This document shows, piece by piece, positions 24,288 to 37,440 of a DNA stretch of 64,000 bases; position 1 is the first letter of the stretch; every line of letters starts with the position of its first letter. Location of the stretch: the NCBI GenBank assembly GCA_038380795.1, contig CM076259.1, positions 23,046,977 to 23,110,976 on the forward strand, in the 5' to 3' direction. Source of the DNA: Pyrocephalus nanus. Taxonomy: Eukaryota > Chordata > Aves > Passeriformes > Tyrannidae. A program made the position numbers and the translations under genes. The notes below the pieces were generated by a model. It worked only from the letters and a program-made list of their open reading frames with translations. It searched no databases and was not told where the DNA came from.

Positions 24288-24317
24288 GGGGCTGGGGTAG
24301 GGGCTGGGGTAGGGGGG
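24288..24317 (+). repeat. Intronic G-quadruplex motif downstream of the exon 1 donor
   Basis: Five G-runs (four GGGG and one GGGGGG) are separated by two-base loops CT, TA, CT, TA, made from a duplicated 12-base unit GGGGCTGGGGTA. It starts 91 bases after the 5' splice site on the coding strand, so it can fold in nascent RNA as well as in DNA. Confidence 0.85.
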
Positions 24318-24835
24318 AGGAAATTTCAGCTGCTTTCAGCAGACGTCTCTTTTGCAATTCTTTAGCATCTTGCGACTGAAGGTTCTTTTCACACCCTGCA
24401 ACGTGACTGTTTTGCCTTTCCGGGGCTGGTGATGTGGGGAAGGGGGGTGGCCTACATCCACATTTGGGGAGCTACCAGCATCTCCCCTCTATTCTTCTTA
24501 TTATTTTTTAATAGGGGGTAGTTATATTGCCTAGGATTTTCTGTCTGTGGTTCTGAGGGTGTGGATTGGGGGGTGGGGGTGCGGTTGGCAGGAAACGTGA
24601 TGAGAACTGGCTCTACCTTGGAGATAAAGGAAGCAATTCTTCATCTTATGCCAAAAAAGAACGGATGCCCAGCGAGCCTTGATCCCTGGTCAGAACGCTC
24701 TCTATTGCTCCTGGCTCTGATGAATGGGAGATGCTTTATGTGCCTGTGCTGTGAGGTGGCTCGGAGGACAGGTGTATTCATTTTTTTGTGTTACAGCAAT
24801 CTGAGCAAGAATTAACCTGAAGGAGTTTGTGGTGG

Positions 24836-24872
24836 CTTTTTTGTTTTTGTTTTTGTTTGTTTGTTTGTTTTT
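24836..24872. repeat. (TTTTTG)n/(TTTG)n microsatellite
   Basis: T-rich repeat in which three longer T-run units give way to GTTT units. Simple sequence in intron 1, with no retroelement body recognised beside it. Confidence 0.85.
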
Positions 24873-25194
24873 AACCTATGCTATAGTGAAAAATCCAATT
24901 AATTAATAACAAAAGCATTAGCCTGAGGAGTGGAAGACTCACCCTCTTTGCAATACCCTGCATAGTACAACCAGTTAGACAACTGTGCACCAGCTGGTAA
25001 AGAGACAGAGGACCACGCCTCTGTTAGCTCCGAACTCGGGTGGGATAACAGAAGCTCGCAGTGTGAACCTGTTGGAAACCAGTTCCTTCAGTATCGCCTG
25101 GCTTTTGCTATAAAGGAATTGGGATGATGAGAAGGTTTGGGTGGTGGCTAGTTTTCAGTGTCAACATTTTTATATGCAAAATGATAATGAAACT

Positions 25195-25208
25195 GGGGGG
25201 GGGGGGGG
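25195..25208. repeat. Poly-G run (14)
   Basis: Uninterrupted guanine mononucleotide run in GAP43 intron 1. A second run of ten is at 25834-25843. Such runs are prone to sequencing and replication length errors. Confidence 0.9.
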
Positions 25209-28200
25209 AAGCTACTTAGATCATTTCCCCCTCATCCTTTCCCTTTTTATTTTGTGTGAAAGCCCAAACCTGCTCCTGATTAAGAATCTGTTTTAAGAGT
25301 GTATTTTTGCTGAACCTCTTGGACTTCCTTGGGAGGATGCTGGATTTATGCATTTGGAACTTTGAGTCAGGAACTGGCCCTAGATATCTTTGTAAGGCAT
25401 TTTCAAAACTTCCATGGATTACAGATTTGTAGGTAGTGACAAGGAGCTTTGGTCCATGTTCTGAGCACAAAACTCAACTCAGTCTTAGGCACAGAACCCT
25501 ACTGGTTACTTTGCTTAAATGTGCATACATTTCTATATCTTTTACAATGTAGCACTGCAGTATTCTGAAGCAATAGCCTAACATGCTGATGTGAGTAACT
25601 ACAGTTTCTGTGGAACAGAGCAGTGCTGAAAGAAAATTCAGGTTGAATTGTGTTTCTGAATGGAGATGGAGAAGGAGAGAATTTGTAGAATAATGGGGAG
25701 GGGCAAGTGATTGGGATAGAAAGAGACCCTGCGTCACCCTGTGTTTTTCCTCATGCAGGTTTTTCAAATGCTTTGCAATTAATGATATGCTCACTAAAAT
25801 CTGGAGGGAGGTGGTGAAGGCTTGGAGAAGGAAGGGGGGGGGGAGGAACACGTTGCAGCCAGCCAGCAGAGCACGTTCTGCTGGCAAATATGGGATGAAA
25901 AGAGCAGAGGAGGAGAAGGAAGGCAGACAGGGAGGCAAAGTGATAGAGCAGTGGGCAGGGGTGCACAGCAGATTTTAAAATAAAGTCGGTAGCTCTGGAG
26001 TCAGAAAATATAATTTTGCCCATACCATCACAGGTTGGGCATTAAAGCTCCTGAGTTATGTCCCGATGTGTCTGTTCTTTATATCCGTGTGGGTTTGCCC
26101 CTGTCGTTTTGTATTCAGTCACATTCAGAAATGCATGGCATGCAGGTATCGTGCTCACACACCGTCCTCTCTTCCCACTCTGTACATTAAATCCACCGCA
26201 TGGCACACACCCCTCTGCGCGTGCATGTGCAGCTCCATCTCCACTCTGTGACTGCCTGCATCTGTACTACACACACACGGGCACGCCGTGCACTCACACA
26301 TGCTTTCTGGATCCTTATGCAGCCATACAACCTGAATGTGCCTGCCTGTGCATATTCAGTGGATATTCCTGGGCTCAGAGCCCAGCTGCTGCTCCTGTAC
26401 CTGAATACACACCACAATTGCCAAACTGGCAATATAGCAGTTCGCCCAGGAAAGCTGATGATACACCAGAGGAAGCTTTAATTTGGAAAAGAAAAAGACC
26501 TCAGTTTTCAGCTTGTGCTCTTCCTCCGTCCCCACCCAGACCTTTCACCAAGAGAAAGAGATGGAATGGGTTCTTCACAGAGGCAGGAGTTTCCTTCCAA
26601 AAATAAAGACAGCTCTCCTCAAATTATTTTCCAGGGGAAGCCTCTGGTGTCCCGCCTTTCTGGCAGCTAAAGAGCAAAATGTTGAAATTACAGGCTAGGG
26701 CGTGGAAGAAATCTCTTCACATTTGTGTCTAGGTGTGCCTGTGTGTGTCTGTCCTCCCACCCCTCGGAGACAAATATGTTCACACACTCATACCTTGCAG
26801 ATATTCTTTCTTGTGGGTGCGATGCCAGTGTGAAGAGTGAAGTATCTGACTGACTGTGCCCACCCATGAGAGATGTAGATAGCTCAGTGTTGTCATTTCT
26901 GCCTACAGTTGACTGCAGCTCTGAATCTGAGCCCGCAAGATATTCAGCTGAAAGGTAGCACAACCGAAAGCAATATCTGAAAAGCTGAACTTAACCTTTA
27001 CTGCCAGCAAGAGATGCAGTCAGTAACACGCAGAGCTGGGCAGTGAGATAGGTGGCTACAAATGCAAGTGTTGCATGCACCACATACTAGAACAGATGGA
27101 CGTTATGGGGGTATGTGCTCAGTATTGGATTGCATGAGTGATTAAACAATAACCCGCAAGCAGGTTTCCCACTTGTGGGTGAGATGAGTCTCATTCATCA
27201 CCAGCCATATACGATGGCTTCCCTCCCATTCGGTCCCTCTCCTCCTCACCCCAGCGCTGGAGAGCCAGTGGCTGCAAAGGTTTAGACCTGCCACACCCAT
27301 CAAATCAAAGGAGGGAGAGGGGAAAAAAGGCAGTCTGCATTTCTTTCCCCTTCCACACGAGCAGCATGAATAAACAGGGCTGTACCTCTAAAAATGCAGT
27401 TTAATGCAATTGGAGAAGGCAAAAGCATTAGGGAACTGTTCTGCAATTACAGCCAGGCGGTGAGGTGTCTTATCATTCCAGGAACTGCAGAGGTGTATGA
27501 GAAAGAGGAAATGGAGAAAAAGAGAGCAAGGAAGATGCATGCAGAGTTAAGGTTTCTTGCCTCAGGATGTTAAAATGTCTCAGTTCTCATTTAGGATAAC
27601 GTAATTATGCCACACAATACAGATGCTTCAAAACTTGCAAGGCGTGGTTTTATCGTTAAACACCAATGTGGAGAGAGGGAAAGGAGTATTTTAAAGGAAA
27701 GGTGTCCATCCATGCCCCTCCTCCCTCCACATGCCAGTGTGGTGTAAACCACCACAGACCACTGATTTCAGGGCAGAGCCACTTTATCTGCACCTGGGGA
27801 GAGCCTAGTCACTGCTTCTGCCTTTCTGAGAGACACTGAGTGGTTTCTGTGCTTCTTCCAGTAAACAATTGCTGCATGGAAGTTTAATTACTCCAGGTCC
27901 CTGCTATTTCTCTTCCTGGGGCAATACCTCTGGGATTTCTACCAATAAGGGTGTCTCCAGAGAAATACCCCTCCCATCACCCTGTCCTCCTCCTCTGCCT
28001 TTGCTGACTATTAGAGACATTGATTTCTCCTAGATAGTGTAATGTAACTGTTCTTAATGGCGCAGACAAGCCCTTTCCTAGGGAACTAATTGCAGGCAGA
28101 TTTTCCAGGGGGAGAGGGACAGTGGTAATGCTTAGGGGGAAAGAAACCTGTCTGTTGATCTGAATTGTCTATCACCACTTGCTCCCAAAAGGAAGTCCCA

Positions 28201-31200
28201 GCTAAAACAGGCAGTACCCACTGGATGCAGAGGCGTCCCTTCTGAGAGGGCTGAACTGAGTCTTCTGTCTGGATGTGCCAGGCTGGGTACACATGTGCAA
28301 CCCAAGGAACTGGCATGTATTGTCTCAGGACTTGTCCTGGGCCAATGCTGAGCCTGTCTGGATTGTCTCGGAGCTAGTCCTGCCTCATATGAAAATGAGG
28401 TGTAGATCCAAACTCTGCCCATGCCATGCTGAGAGGGTGGGCATCACTTGGGGATGAGTGATATGAGGGATTCCTCCTGTAGTCATGTTGCTTTGAGTGA
28501 CTAGAAGGAGAAAGTACAAAGAGTTTTCACCTGATGTCCACTCTCACTTCAGGCTAGGTGTCATGGATTCTGTGGTGCCATCCCAGGATCTAGCAGCCAG
28601 CCTGCACAGACATTATATTTCCCTCTCCCCATTTCCTAGAGAACAGGAATGCCCCACTACTGGCAGCTGCCAAGTTGCAAGGCCTTCTTGTGCTGGTGGG
28701 AAGGTGAACTGGGCCCATTGCCCATGGCAAGATGAGAGCAAACTGATCGTCTTGCATGATGCAAATCAAGGATGTGTATACCTGCTTGGGGTCCCTGTGA
28801 GGCATGTGCTCCTCATAATGGCTTTTATCTGATCCATGTGCTATCCATGGCAGAGGACATGGGGCATAAATGGGTTCTGCCTGGTCTCTACCAAGTAGGC
28901 GTGTATACGCTGAGGGATTGAGATATTAACAAGTAAAACAGCAGATACAGCCTGAAGATTGTTTCTACTTTTGGATGAGATAATATGAAGAAAAAGCACC
29001 ATAACCTGAGACCTCTGCATGGTTGCAGCTGGTGATGCATCACTGGCTACTGTTTGCTCAGTCCATGCACTGCTGGCCCACACATCCTTCCTTCTGCACA
29101 ACTCTCCTGTTGTCCCCTCTTCCTGTACATAAATGACTTGTGTCTCTTTTGTTACCTTAGGCTTCCTCCCTACAGAGGGAGGGCTTTATTTGGATTTCAG
29201 ACTGAACAGTAGCTCTGATGACAGTACCAGACTAAAGACACTTGAGGATGAGAAATCTTTTAATGGTAGCTCTCTGTCTTGATGCTTTTTGGAAGTCACT
29301 GTGTGATTCCCTTGTTTGCTATGAGTCTGACAAGTCTCAGGGATAGATTTGGCAGCAATCTATACCTGTCTGCATCTAAGTTCTGAAGTCCTAGTGTTCA
29401 GCTATAAGGAAACAACCTTACACAGAGGAATGTCAGGCTGACAAGAAGAGGCTGGTCATCCAAAAAGGCATGGTAGAAGGTACACATACCTTGTTGGTAG
29501 AAATACCAGAGTATCTTGCTGTGGGAGTACCAGAGCAGGTATCCAGATGAAATACCTTTAACATCCAAAGTCCAAAATCAAAGTCTGGCATCCATCCACA
29601 TTCATTTAATCTATAATTCCAAGATCCTCCTGAGCACACTGGGAGGTGACATGTAACCTCAGAGCTCTGATGGCCTCATGTGGAGAAGGTGTTTATATTT
29701 CCTTAGGACTCTCTCTGTCACCTGCTGTGTGTGTGTGTAAAACTCGATGGCTTTTCATGGTTGTGAGCACCACAGGCCAGTATTTAGGAATTGGTTTAGG
29801 GAGAGCTGGTTTCTCTTCCTAGCAGTGCTATTAACCTGCTTTCTAGCTTGATCTAAGCATAGATTCTCTGACTGTAATGGCCATCTCTGCAAGATGTTTC
29901 TTTAATTTGGAAACTAAATAATTAGTGGGTGAGAAAAAAGAAAGGATTCAGAAGCCCTCAGGTGAGAGGTGCTTTAGACAGGAAAAGCACTGCTTTATCC
30001 ATCCTCAATCACTCCTGCAGTGCTAGGATGTTTATTAGCCCCTTGAGTTCCTTTAAGACAAACCATTGATTTTTTTTCCCAGACCCAGGCTTTATGACTA
30101 TGGACCAGAGCCTGAGAGTAGCGCTACAACTTAGTTCTCTCTCTGCTGTTCACCAGTGTGCTAGCTCCTCCCCCACCACCATAATGATCCAACCTTCAGT
30201 ATGTGTATGGCGTGGAGGACTAATGTAACAAAACTAGTGACTTGTTTTTCATATAACAAAAGGAATATGTATGTTTAGAGTTACACTGATTCTGCTGTCT
30301 CCACTATTATTCGTTCTGCCTCCTCTCCCCATCTGTTCTCCTTGCCTCTCCCCCTGCTCCCTTGACCATGCAGTCCTCCTGCTGCTCCTGCTCTCCTCCA
30401 GCTGGGTACCAGCCCACCACTACACTGTGCTTCTTGGGGACTCCTGCTGGCAGCATCAGCCACTGCCACCAGGGTCTTATTCCCTTCATCCCTCCTGGCA
30501 CTGTCATCAGAAGGGAAACTGCGTTCATTCTTTGTGCTTCCAGTGGCTTTTGCAGATTTCCCAGTTCTCCTCCACTTGGGCAGCAGCTGCAGCTGCTACA
30601 AATGAGCACCCATAGAAAGTGGTGCATCTTTACCTGTCACCTTGCTGTTAGCATAGGTAAAGGGTTGCCCAGCTGCTGGGGAGGGGTATGGCTGCAATAG
30701 GAGCAGTGCATGCAGTACAAACTGCTTGTATTCCTGCTTTCTTGATGGTTCATACTTTTTCCGGCCTTGTCTCTTGGCTACTAATGCCACTGTTGGGGTG
30801 GCAGGCTGTGCTCCAGCTGTCTTGTTGGCCCAAGACAGGATGTCCTGAACCTGCCTTCCTCACACCAGGATCAGTTGATTTTGATGTCTCAAAAGGGAAG
30901 CCAGGATGTACTTATATTGTTTTAAATTATGACCAATAAATGTCAGTCCCGTTCATTATTCATCTTACATCTGAAGTTTCTTGAATTAATTCCAGCCATA
31001 ATCACAGTATATCTCTATTTATAGAAAGCCAGGACATCTCACAATATTTAGGCACTCTCTCTAGAGGATAAACCTTTCTGTAAGAGATGTTAATTTGTAA
31101 GCTAAAAAGCTCCAAAAGAACCACTCACTTGGTTTGAATACCCCTGAAATTTAGGGGTGCAGTGCAGTGTGTTTAGATCTTAACCTAAATCTGAAGCTAG

Positions 31201-33429
31201 TTTTATTCCATTTTTCTCATCATTTCTTAAGTGTGATACTGTGCTCCCAGGAACTTCAGGGGTTTTTTTATGAATTGGGATGATTTCTAATAATTGGCAA
31301 TGTCCAGAATAATTTACTGTTTCGATTACTCTTACAATTGTTACGACTATTATCAATTTTCATGTAGTTCATCAGACTATTGAATGGAGTCTAATCCATT
31401 TATTTTATTAATAACATCCAACGACCTTATAAATCTGCAATGTTAAGTACTCAAGGGTGTGTAGGTTGGGCAGCATGGTACTATGCTTTGCTCTTTTGCA
31501 CCTGATGCCAGTCATTTATATTAATTCAAATTGAAATCAGCAGGACGTAAACCACAATGATTTTGAATTGATCATTGTTCTCCTTGTATCATTCCGTGTT
31601 CTGTTTGCCCACAGCTTTAGGAGCAAGGCATTCAGTGGTGGATTTATAAGTAATTTACCCAAAAATCAACTAGGTTTGGAAGGGTAGACATAAAGAAACA
31701 AGTGTCAGTTGCTGGTTTGCTGACAGCAAAATCTGCAGCCTTTTAGTTTCATGGAAGAGTGAAATCCACTACTGGAAATCACCTGCTGAGCAAATGCAAG
31801 GAGGGCATCACCTGCTTGGTGTGCCTGAGAAGTGCAGTGCAGCTAGGAGGCAGTACTGGAAAGATGGGGAACTGAGGCAAAGGGGCTTTTAGAAGCTGGA
31901 ACAAAAGTTTACCCTCAGTAGGGAGACTTCACTGTGTTCCTTAGAACTAGGGGCACCTTTCTTAGGGTCAAGATTTTAATTCTCAGCTTGTTATGTTGGA
32001 GTAGTCAGACTGTCAGCTTGCAACAACCTGGTTTGCACAGGCTGAGATGATTCTGTCAGAATGGAGACTTTGCCTGACCAAAGATGAAAAGCAGTTGTTT
32101 TAACCCTTCCTGCTCTTTGCATTTCCAGTGGAAGACACAGAAGAATTTCAAGCTCTACACAGAGTTTTGAGGACTGACAACCGCAACAGAAAATTGATGT
32201 TTAATGTTGACTGTTAAAATTGCAGTCAGAAGCATGATATGGATGCAACCTAAAGCACAGCATTGGCAAATGGCCTTTCCCTTGTATCCCAAATTCCAGT
32301 CAGAATATCAGCTAGAAGAGATTAAATCCTAAGGAAATGACAAACTGAGCAAGGAAAAAAATCTCCCCCCAAAATAACTGAAGAACTGAAGCTGATTGAA
32401 ATTTCCATGAAGCAAACTGAAGTTGTATAACTTCCAGAGCATAGTTAGCAAAGTTAATACATGAAACAGTACCTGAAGCTCCCTCTTATTTGGTGAAGCT
32501 AGATAGGCAGCAAAAAGAACCATCCATTAGGATACCACTGTACAAGACTCTGTAGAACACAAAAGAATTGATAAATTTGTGAAAAATGATCCCTAGTGGC
32601 TCATAGCAACTTTCAGTAAATCTTCCTTCCTTATGTTCTTTGTTTTTTTTCCTTTGAGTGGTATGATTCCACAATTCAGGAAGAGATGCCACGAGACAAA
32701 GTCTCATCTTGTAGAATTTCATTACTTTTTAATCAGTGTGTGGCTGTCAAGAGGAGTCGGAAATATATCACAGTGTTTTACATTGTTCTGAACTGAGAAA
32801 TAAGCCACTGTTATAAGTTGAACTACCTTTTTAGAGGTGTCCATCATAAGCTGTAAGACTTTAGAGCTTCCTTTGTTTCAGACTGTGGAGGTACCTTTAG
32901 GCACCACTTACAACTGTAAAGTCCCCAAAACATTAAAAGGCTGCTTACTGGCACACCTAGATGGTCCTTAATTTTATAAACCATAATCAGCTCAATACAC
33001 AGACAAATAAAATATTAATTGAGCGAGAGCAGGAGAGTGAAAGAATATCATCCTGACTCTCTGCCTTTGTGTTTATGATATCCATGGACACCATGGACGA
33101 GCTTTGGTTGAAGCTTTACATCATGTATTGTCAATAAGGCCAAAGCATTTTATGCCCATTTTGCATATCTCCAGTAACATGATCAGCTGCCAAGTTGATG
33201 GCTGTAACAGTTATTGGAGCCACAAAGGAGGAAGATGAGGATCTCTGAAAAGGGCAGAACAAGTCAGGCTGTACTGATGTAAGATGGTTCTTTCAAATCA
33301 TCCTAGCTTATTTACAAAGCTGATGGAAGCAATCTCTGAACCATGAGCTTTGAGTGCTTTGAAGACACATGAGGGCTGGATGAGGTGTCAGAAGGCTGAA
33401 AATGAGCAGAAGATAAGCAATTTGAGTTC

Positions 33430-34670
33430 ATTCCTAGAGAAAAAAATGGTGGAAATAATCAAATAAAGGAGATTATTAGGAGCCAGCACAGATCTGTCAA
33501 GAATAGATCATGTCAAACTAATTTAGCTTTCTTCTATAACAAGCCTTGTGGATACAGAGGAAGTAGTTGTCATACCTTGTCATTTGTAAGGATTTTGACA
33601 TTATCTCACAGGCTTTTATCATAAATGAAGAAAAGAAACGTGTTCCAAAGGAAAATATTACAGCAGGGATGCAGAACTAGTGTAGGTAATCCTACTCAAT
33701 GAGCAATTCTGACTGATTTCCTGAAGAAACGGAAGACTCTATTGAGCAGGTTGCCACAAGCTTGAGCTGTGGCCTGTTAGTGCTTCACATTTTCATTAAA
33801 TACACTGTACTTTATATTATAATTTTATCCTTGATGACTGTCTAGAGGAAGTATTTTATAAAATCTGCAGATGGCATAAGGCAGGTATGGGCTGGTGGAA
33901 ATTGCTGTAATTTAAGACAAGCTTGCTAAACCAGAGACCTGGTTTGAACAGCATCAGAGTGAATAAAGTGCTCCCCATGGGAATGATTATTAAATTGCAG
34001 CCAGCTGTCTGTGGGATACCACAAGTCAGCTAGGCTGTCCTTCAGGAGGGGAGACAGGGTCTCTAGAGAACCAAAAGTTCCGTGGTAATCTAGAACATCA
34101 TTCTATTGCCAGGAAGGGAAACACCATCTTACCAGGTTGTACAAATGGGAGTATAGACTGTAAGATACATCTAATATAGCCTTCAGCTTTGATGTGCACA
34201 TTTAAGACTCAGCTGAAATGTCCTGCCTTAGTCTGCCTTAGACTCTTACTGCACTCTAAGAAAATGTGGTCCAGTGAGAGAGTGTGCAGACTGGGGTAGT
34301 GAGAATTGCTTGAGGTCAAGGGAAAGACACTTTGTGAGGAAAGACTGAAATAATTAGGCTGTTTAAACTAAAAGGAATAAGGCTGAGAGAGGTTCAGATG
34401 CTAGTCTGGAGAGTGCAAGAAAATAGGAATAATCTTCTCTTCCTCTTCATTATGGGTAAAACTAGTAGCAGTGCTCTTTAATGGTATGTCAAAGTGACTC
34501 AGGCTAGACTTTAGGAAGAATCCAAAAGGACTGTGATGCACTGGAATATATGGAGAAAACTATGGCAGCTCCAATGACTGAGAGGCTGTAGGAGGCACCT
34601 CTGGACCAGATGATGGACTAAATGGTCCCTTGTGCTCTTTCAACACTATTTCATATGATTAGTATCAAAT
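33430..34670 (+). mobile_element. Old, heavily decayed CR1-type LINE remnant
   Basis: On the plus strand, reverse transcriptase landmarks appear in order: a CQTNL-like block near 33508, a degraded KAFDTVSH-type block near 33580-33610, an LYKICRWHK-like relic of the catalytic FADD region near 33855-33885, then a region corresponding to the amphipathic C-terminus. It ends near 34610-34665 with 'gatgatggactaaatggtccc' followed by TTTCATATGATTAG, a worn CR1 3' terminus. No open frame survives. Divergence is much greater than in the 15.3-15.9 kb copy, so this is an old insertion. Edges are approximate. Confidence 0.65.
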
Positions 34671-36747
34671 AGTCACTGAAGCAGAAACTGGACCCAACCT
34701 GTCTTCTTGCAGAAGAGTGCTTAACCAGTAGGCTAAAAGTAATGTTTACTTCAGTGTGCTCTGTCTCTGGCCTCATGCTTATTTAATTCTTCATTGAAAA
34801 AAGCCTAAGAGCTTAAGCAGGAATAGCTGGGAGTAGCTTGCTCTAAAGAGTCTTTTGTAGAAAGAAGGTAAGATTTGAGATTTTTTCAGGTACAGTACAG
34901 AACTGAATCAACATCTCCCTTAACTTAGGGGAGCTCGCCTGTTCAGTGAGATACTGAATAAATACCTGTCTACTGCATTTTGTTAGAGAGGAACTATAGT
35001 TGTCTCTTTCAGGGCAGGGATTCAGGACTTGGAATTCAAACTAGAAGATATGCCCTCGATAATTGGAGCAAGATGCCTAAACCCAGACAGTTTAGATGAC
35101 ACTCTGTCTTCAGCATTTGTTTTAGGCAGGTTCAAAATGCATTTACTTGGTGTATTATGGTACTGAGCTGCCTAGTTTTACCCATATTTTCTAGTTCAGT
35201 CTATGTTTCTTGTAAAGACAATGGTTTCTGCAAGACATGTCACCTTCTTCCTAGGCTTAGCTTCAATGTCCATCTTTTGAACCCAGACATCTGCTGGAAA
35301 TCCACACTGAGGCTCCCTTTTCATCATCTTCATGAGAGAATTATTACAAGGGATTTATCAGTTGGTGGCTTCTTCTACTTGCCTGACATGAATTGTCTTA
35401 AAGCATTTGTATGGCAGTCACTCAGAAATTCCCAACCGGAGTGCTGTATTCCTACTAGCAGTCACCTTCAGTGCTTAATCCCCTCTGCTGACATTATGAT
35501 GTGTCCTAGCAGTTGCTGGGAATACAGAACAAAACATACTGAGATATAATATTCACCTTCACCGGATGCATGCCCATGCCACAGAAGAGCTATTGCTGCA
35601 TGAGAATATAGAACAAATAAAGCTGATCTGTAGTATCTTCCATTATCACGTGCTGAGTCCACACAACACTCAGGAAGATATCCTTTGGTTATTCCCAAGC
35701 CTTTTTTGCAACACAAGAGGGGGAACAAGACACCCTGCCTACAGCCAGGATTACCCAACTTCTGGGAGTTGAGATAAATTGTAGAAGTCAAAGGCAGTCT
35801 TTTCAACTACATCAAATTTTGCTGAGCTTTTCCTGTTTGGACAAGAATTTTCTTGGTAGGGGTCTTCTTCAAATAGACACTGTTGTTTTTTAATTTGTTA
35901 TTCGTCTGTATCTGTTGAGATTAGAGGAATAAAGCCTTGAAAGCACAAAGGGTTTTGCAACCATTTACTAGGCAACAGTTGTTCCTTTATAACATAAAAA
36001 AGGAGTATGTTATGATTTCAAATGATGAAATTTCCTATTTCCTTCCTTTTTACTTTACGTTTTTAAAATAAAGAGATTAAACACCTTTGTTAAGCATACA
36101 TTTAGTTTTCAAAGTCAAACACTTAGAATAGAAAGAATTAATTAAAAGGGTTGCCTGTCCATCTTTAATTTCTCTTCTCACATGAATAGACATAAAAATA
36201 AGGTTCTTAATTATGAGATCAAATAATGTTTGGTTTTGGTGTGGGTTTTTTGGTGTTGTGTTTTTTTTGTTTTTTTTTTTTAAGTAGGATCCCTGTCTCA
36301 TTCAGTTCACAGAATGGAATATACTTAGGACTGAATGAGGTTTTGCCATAAACGAAGCTGTTTCCTATAGGTCTTCTGTTTCATTTACTGCCAGGGATGA
36401 AGGTTACTTATTGAATTGGTCAGGGGGCTGTACAAAACCAGAAGAATGGTCTCATATTTTGGTAATTGAATACTGCCCTGAAGAACTGGGCTTTTTCCTG
36501 CCTTTTGTCACAAGTTCCTATGTGATATGAAAAGGCCATATGAATGAGGTTTTCCATGGGTGGCTACTAATTGGTGTGTTCTCATTTTCTGGGTTCTCAG
36601 TTTGAGCCACCTGGGGTCTGACTTGCAGAAGTGCAGAGCCAGTATTGTATGGAGGTCTGTTGTCAGCATGCACAGACCTGGGGAAATATTAACCCAAGGC
36701 ATCACAAATTAGGGACCCAAAATTAGTGGGTGCTCTGGCCAATTTGA

Positions 36748-36862
36748 CCTTAGCCTCTTTGTGTCTGATTTTAGTGTCTGTAAAATAGAGATAACAACCC
36801 CGCCTATCTCCCTGGGAGAACATCCATTAAGGCTCGTGAAGCACTGAGGTATTACAGCAAAA
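36748..36862 (+). repeat. MIR/L2-like ancient repeat relic
   Basis: The stretch reads like the common amniote 'cctctgtgtctgtaaaatggggataa...' pattern: CTGTAAAATAGAGATAACAA at 36778-36797, then a CCCTGGGAG-type block and GTGAAGCACTGAGGTATTA near 36837-36855. Named by resemblance only, and the subfamily is not determined. Confidence 0.5.
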
Positions 36863-37374
36863 TAGCACCACTGAAAAAGGCCATGAGGAAATCAGTATTC
36901 TCCATTCAGTGATGGGTTTGAAGGACGTGTGGCAAATAAGGCTCTTTGCCATGCTTGAAATTAGAATAACAGAAAAATACTGAATCATTACTCACTCAGT
37001 GAGCTCTGTCTGTCCTTTGTAGTAGCTGGGGTGAGGGAGACTTCCAAGAAAAAAAAAAGATAGGGTAAAAACTATTAAAAGGCATATGCTCGAGGAAGTC
37101 AAAGTGATGTTTCAGAGACAGTCTCCATTTTACATTTTCTTCTTCCACCTTTAACATATGCCCAGAAAGATGCTTGTAAGACAGTCTTTTTATATAATAC
37201 ATGAGTCACACTACTTTTCACTTGTGCCTGTGAATGATGCGTTGCAAAATAATTGGGAAAAATGGGCCAAATGTGTTATCACCGAAACTAGTACTACATT
37301 TTTCACTGGTGTAGAAAGATGTCAGCTTAAATCCTTAACAAATCAAGCTTGGAATACTCTTGTTATTACTTAAT

Positions 37375-37440
37375 TTCAATGTGAGGAAACTGAGACACAG
37401 AAGAAAGTGGAATAATCTGCTGAAGTCATTTGGCCTGATT
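37375..37440 (+). repeat. MIR/L2-like ancient repeat relic
   Basis: GTGAGGAAACTGAGACACAG at 37381-37400 matches the well-known 'gatgaggaaactgaggcacagag' block of MIR/L2-type repeats, followed by a decayed version of the expected continuation. It is short and its edges are uncertain. Confidence 0.45.

Noticed and set aside
30271..30615. 114-codon plus-strand frame with a Leu-rich start resembling a signal peptide
   Set aside because: It derives from a CT-rich stretch, overlaps open frames in other frames and on the other strand, and has no family resemblance.
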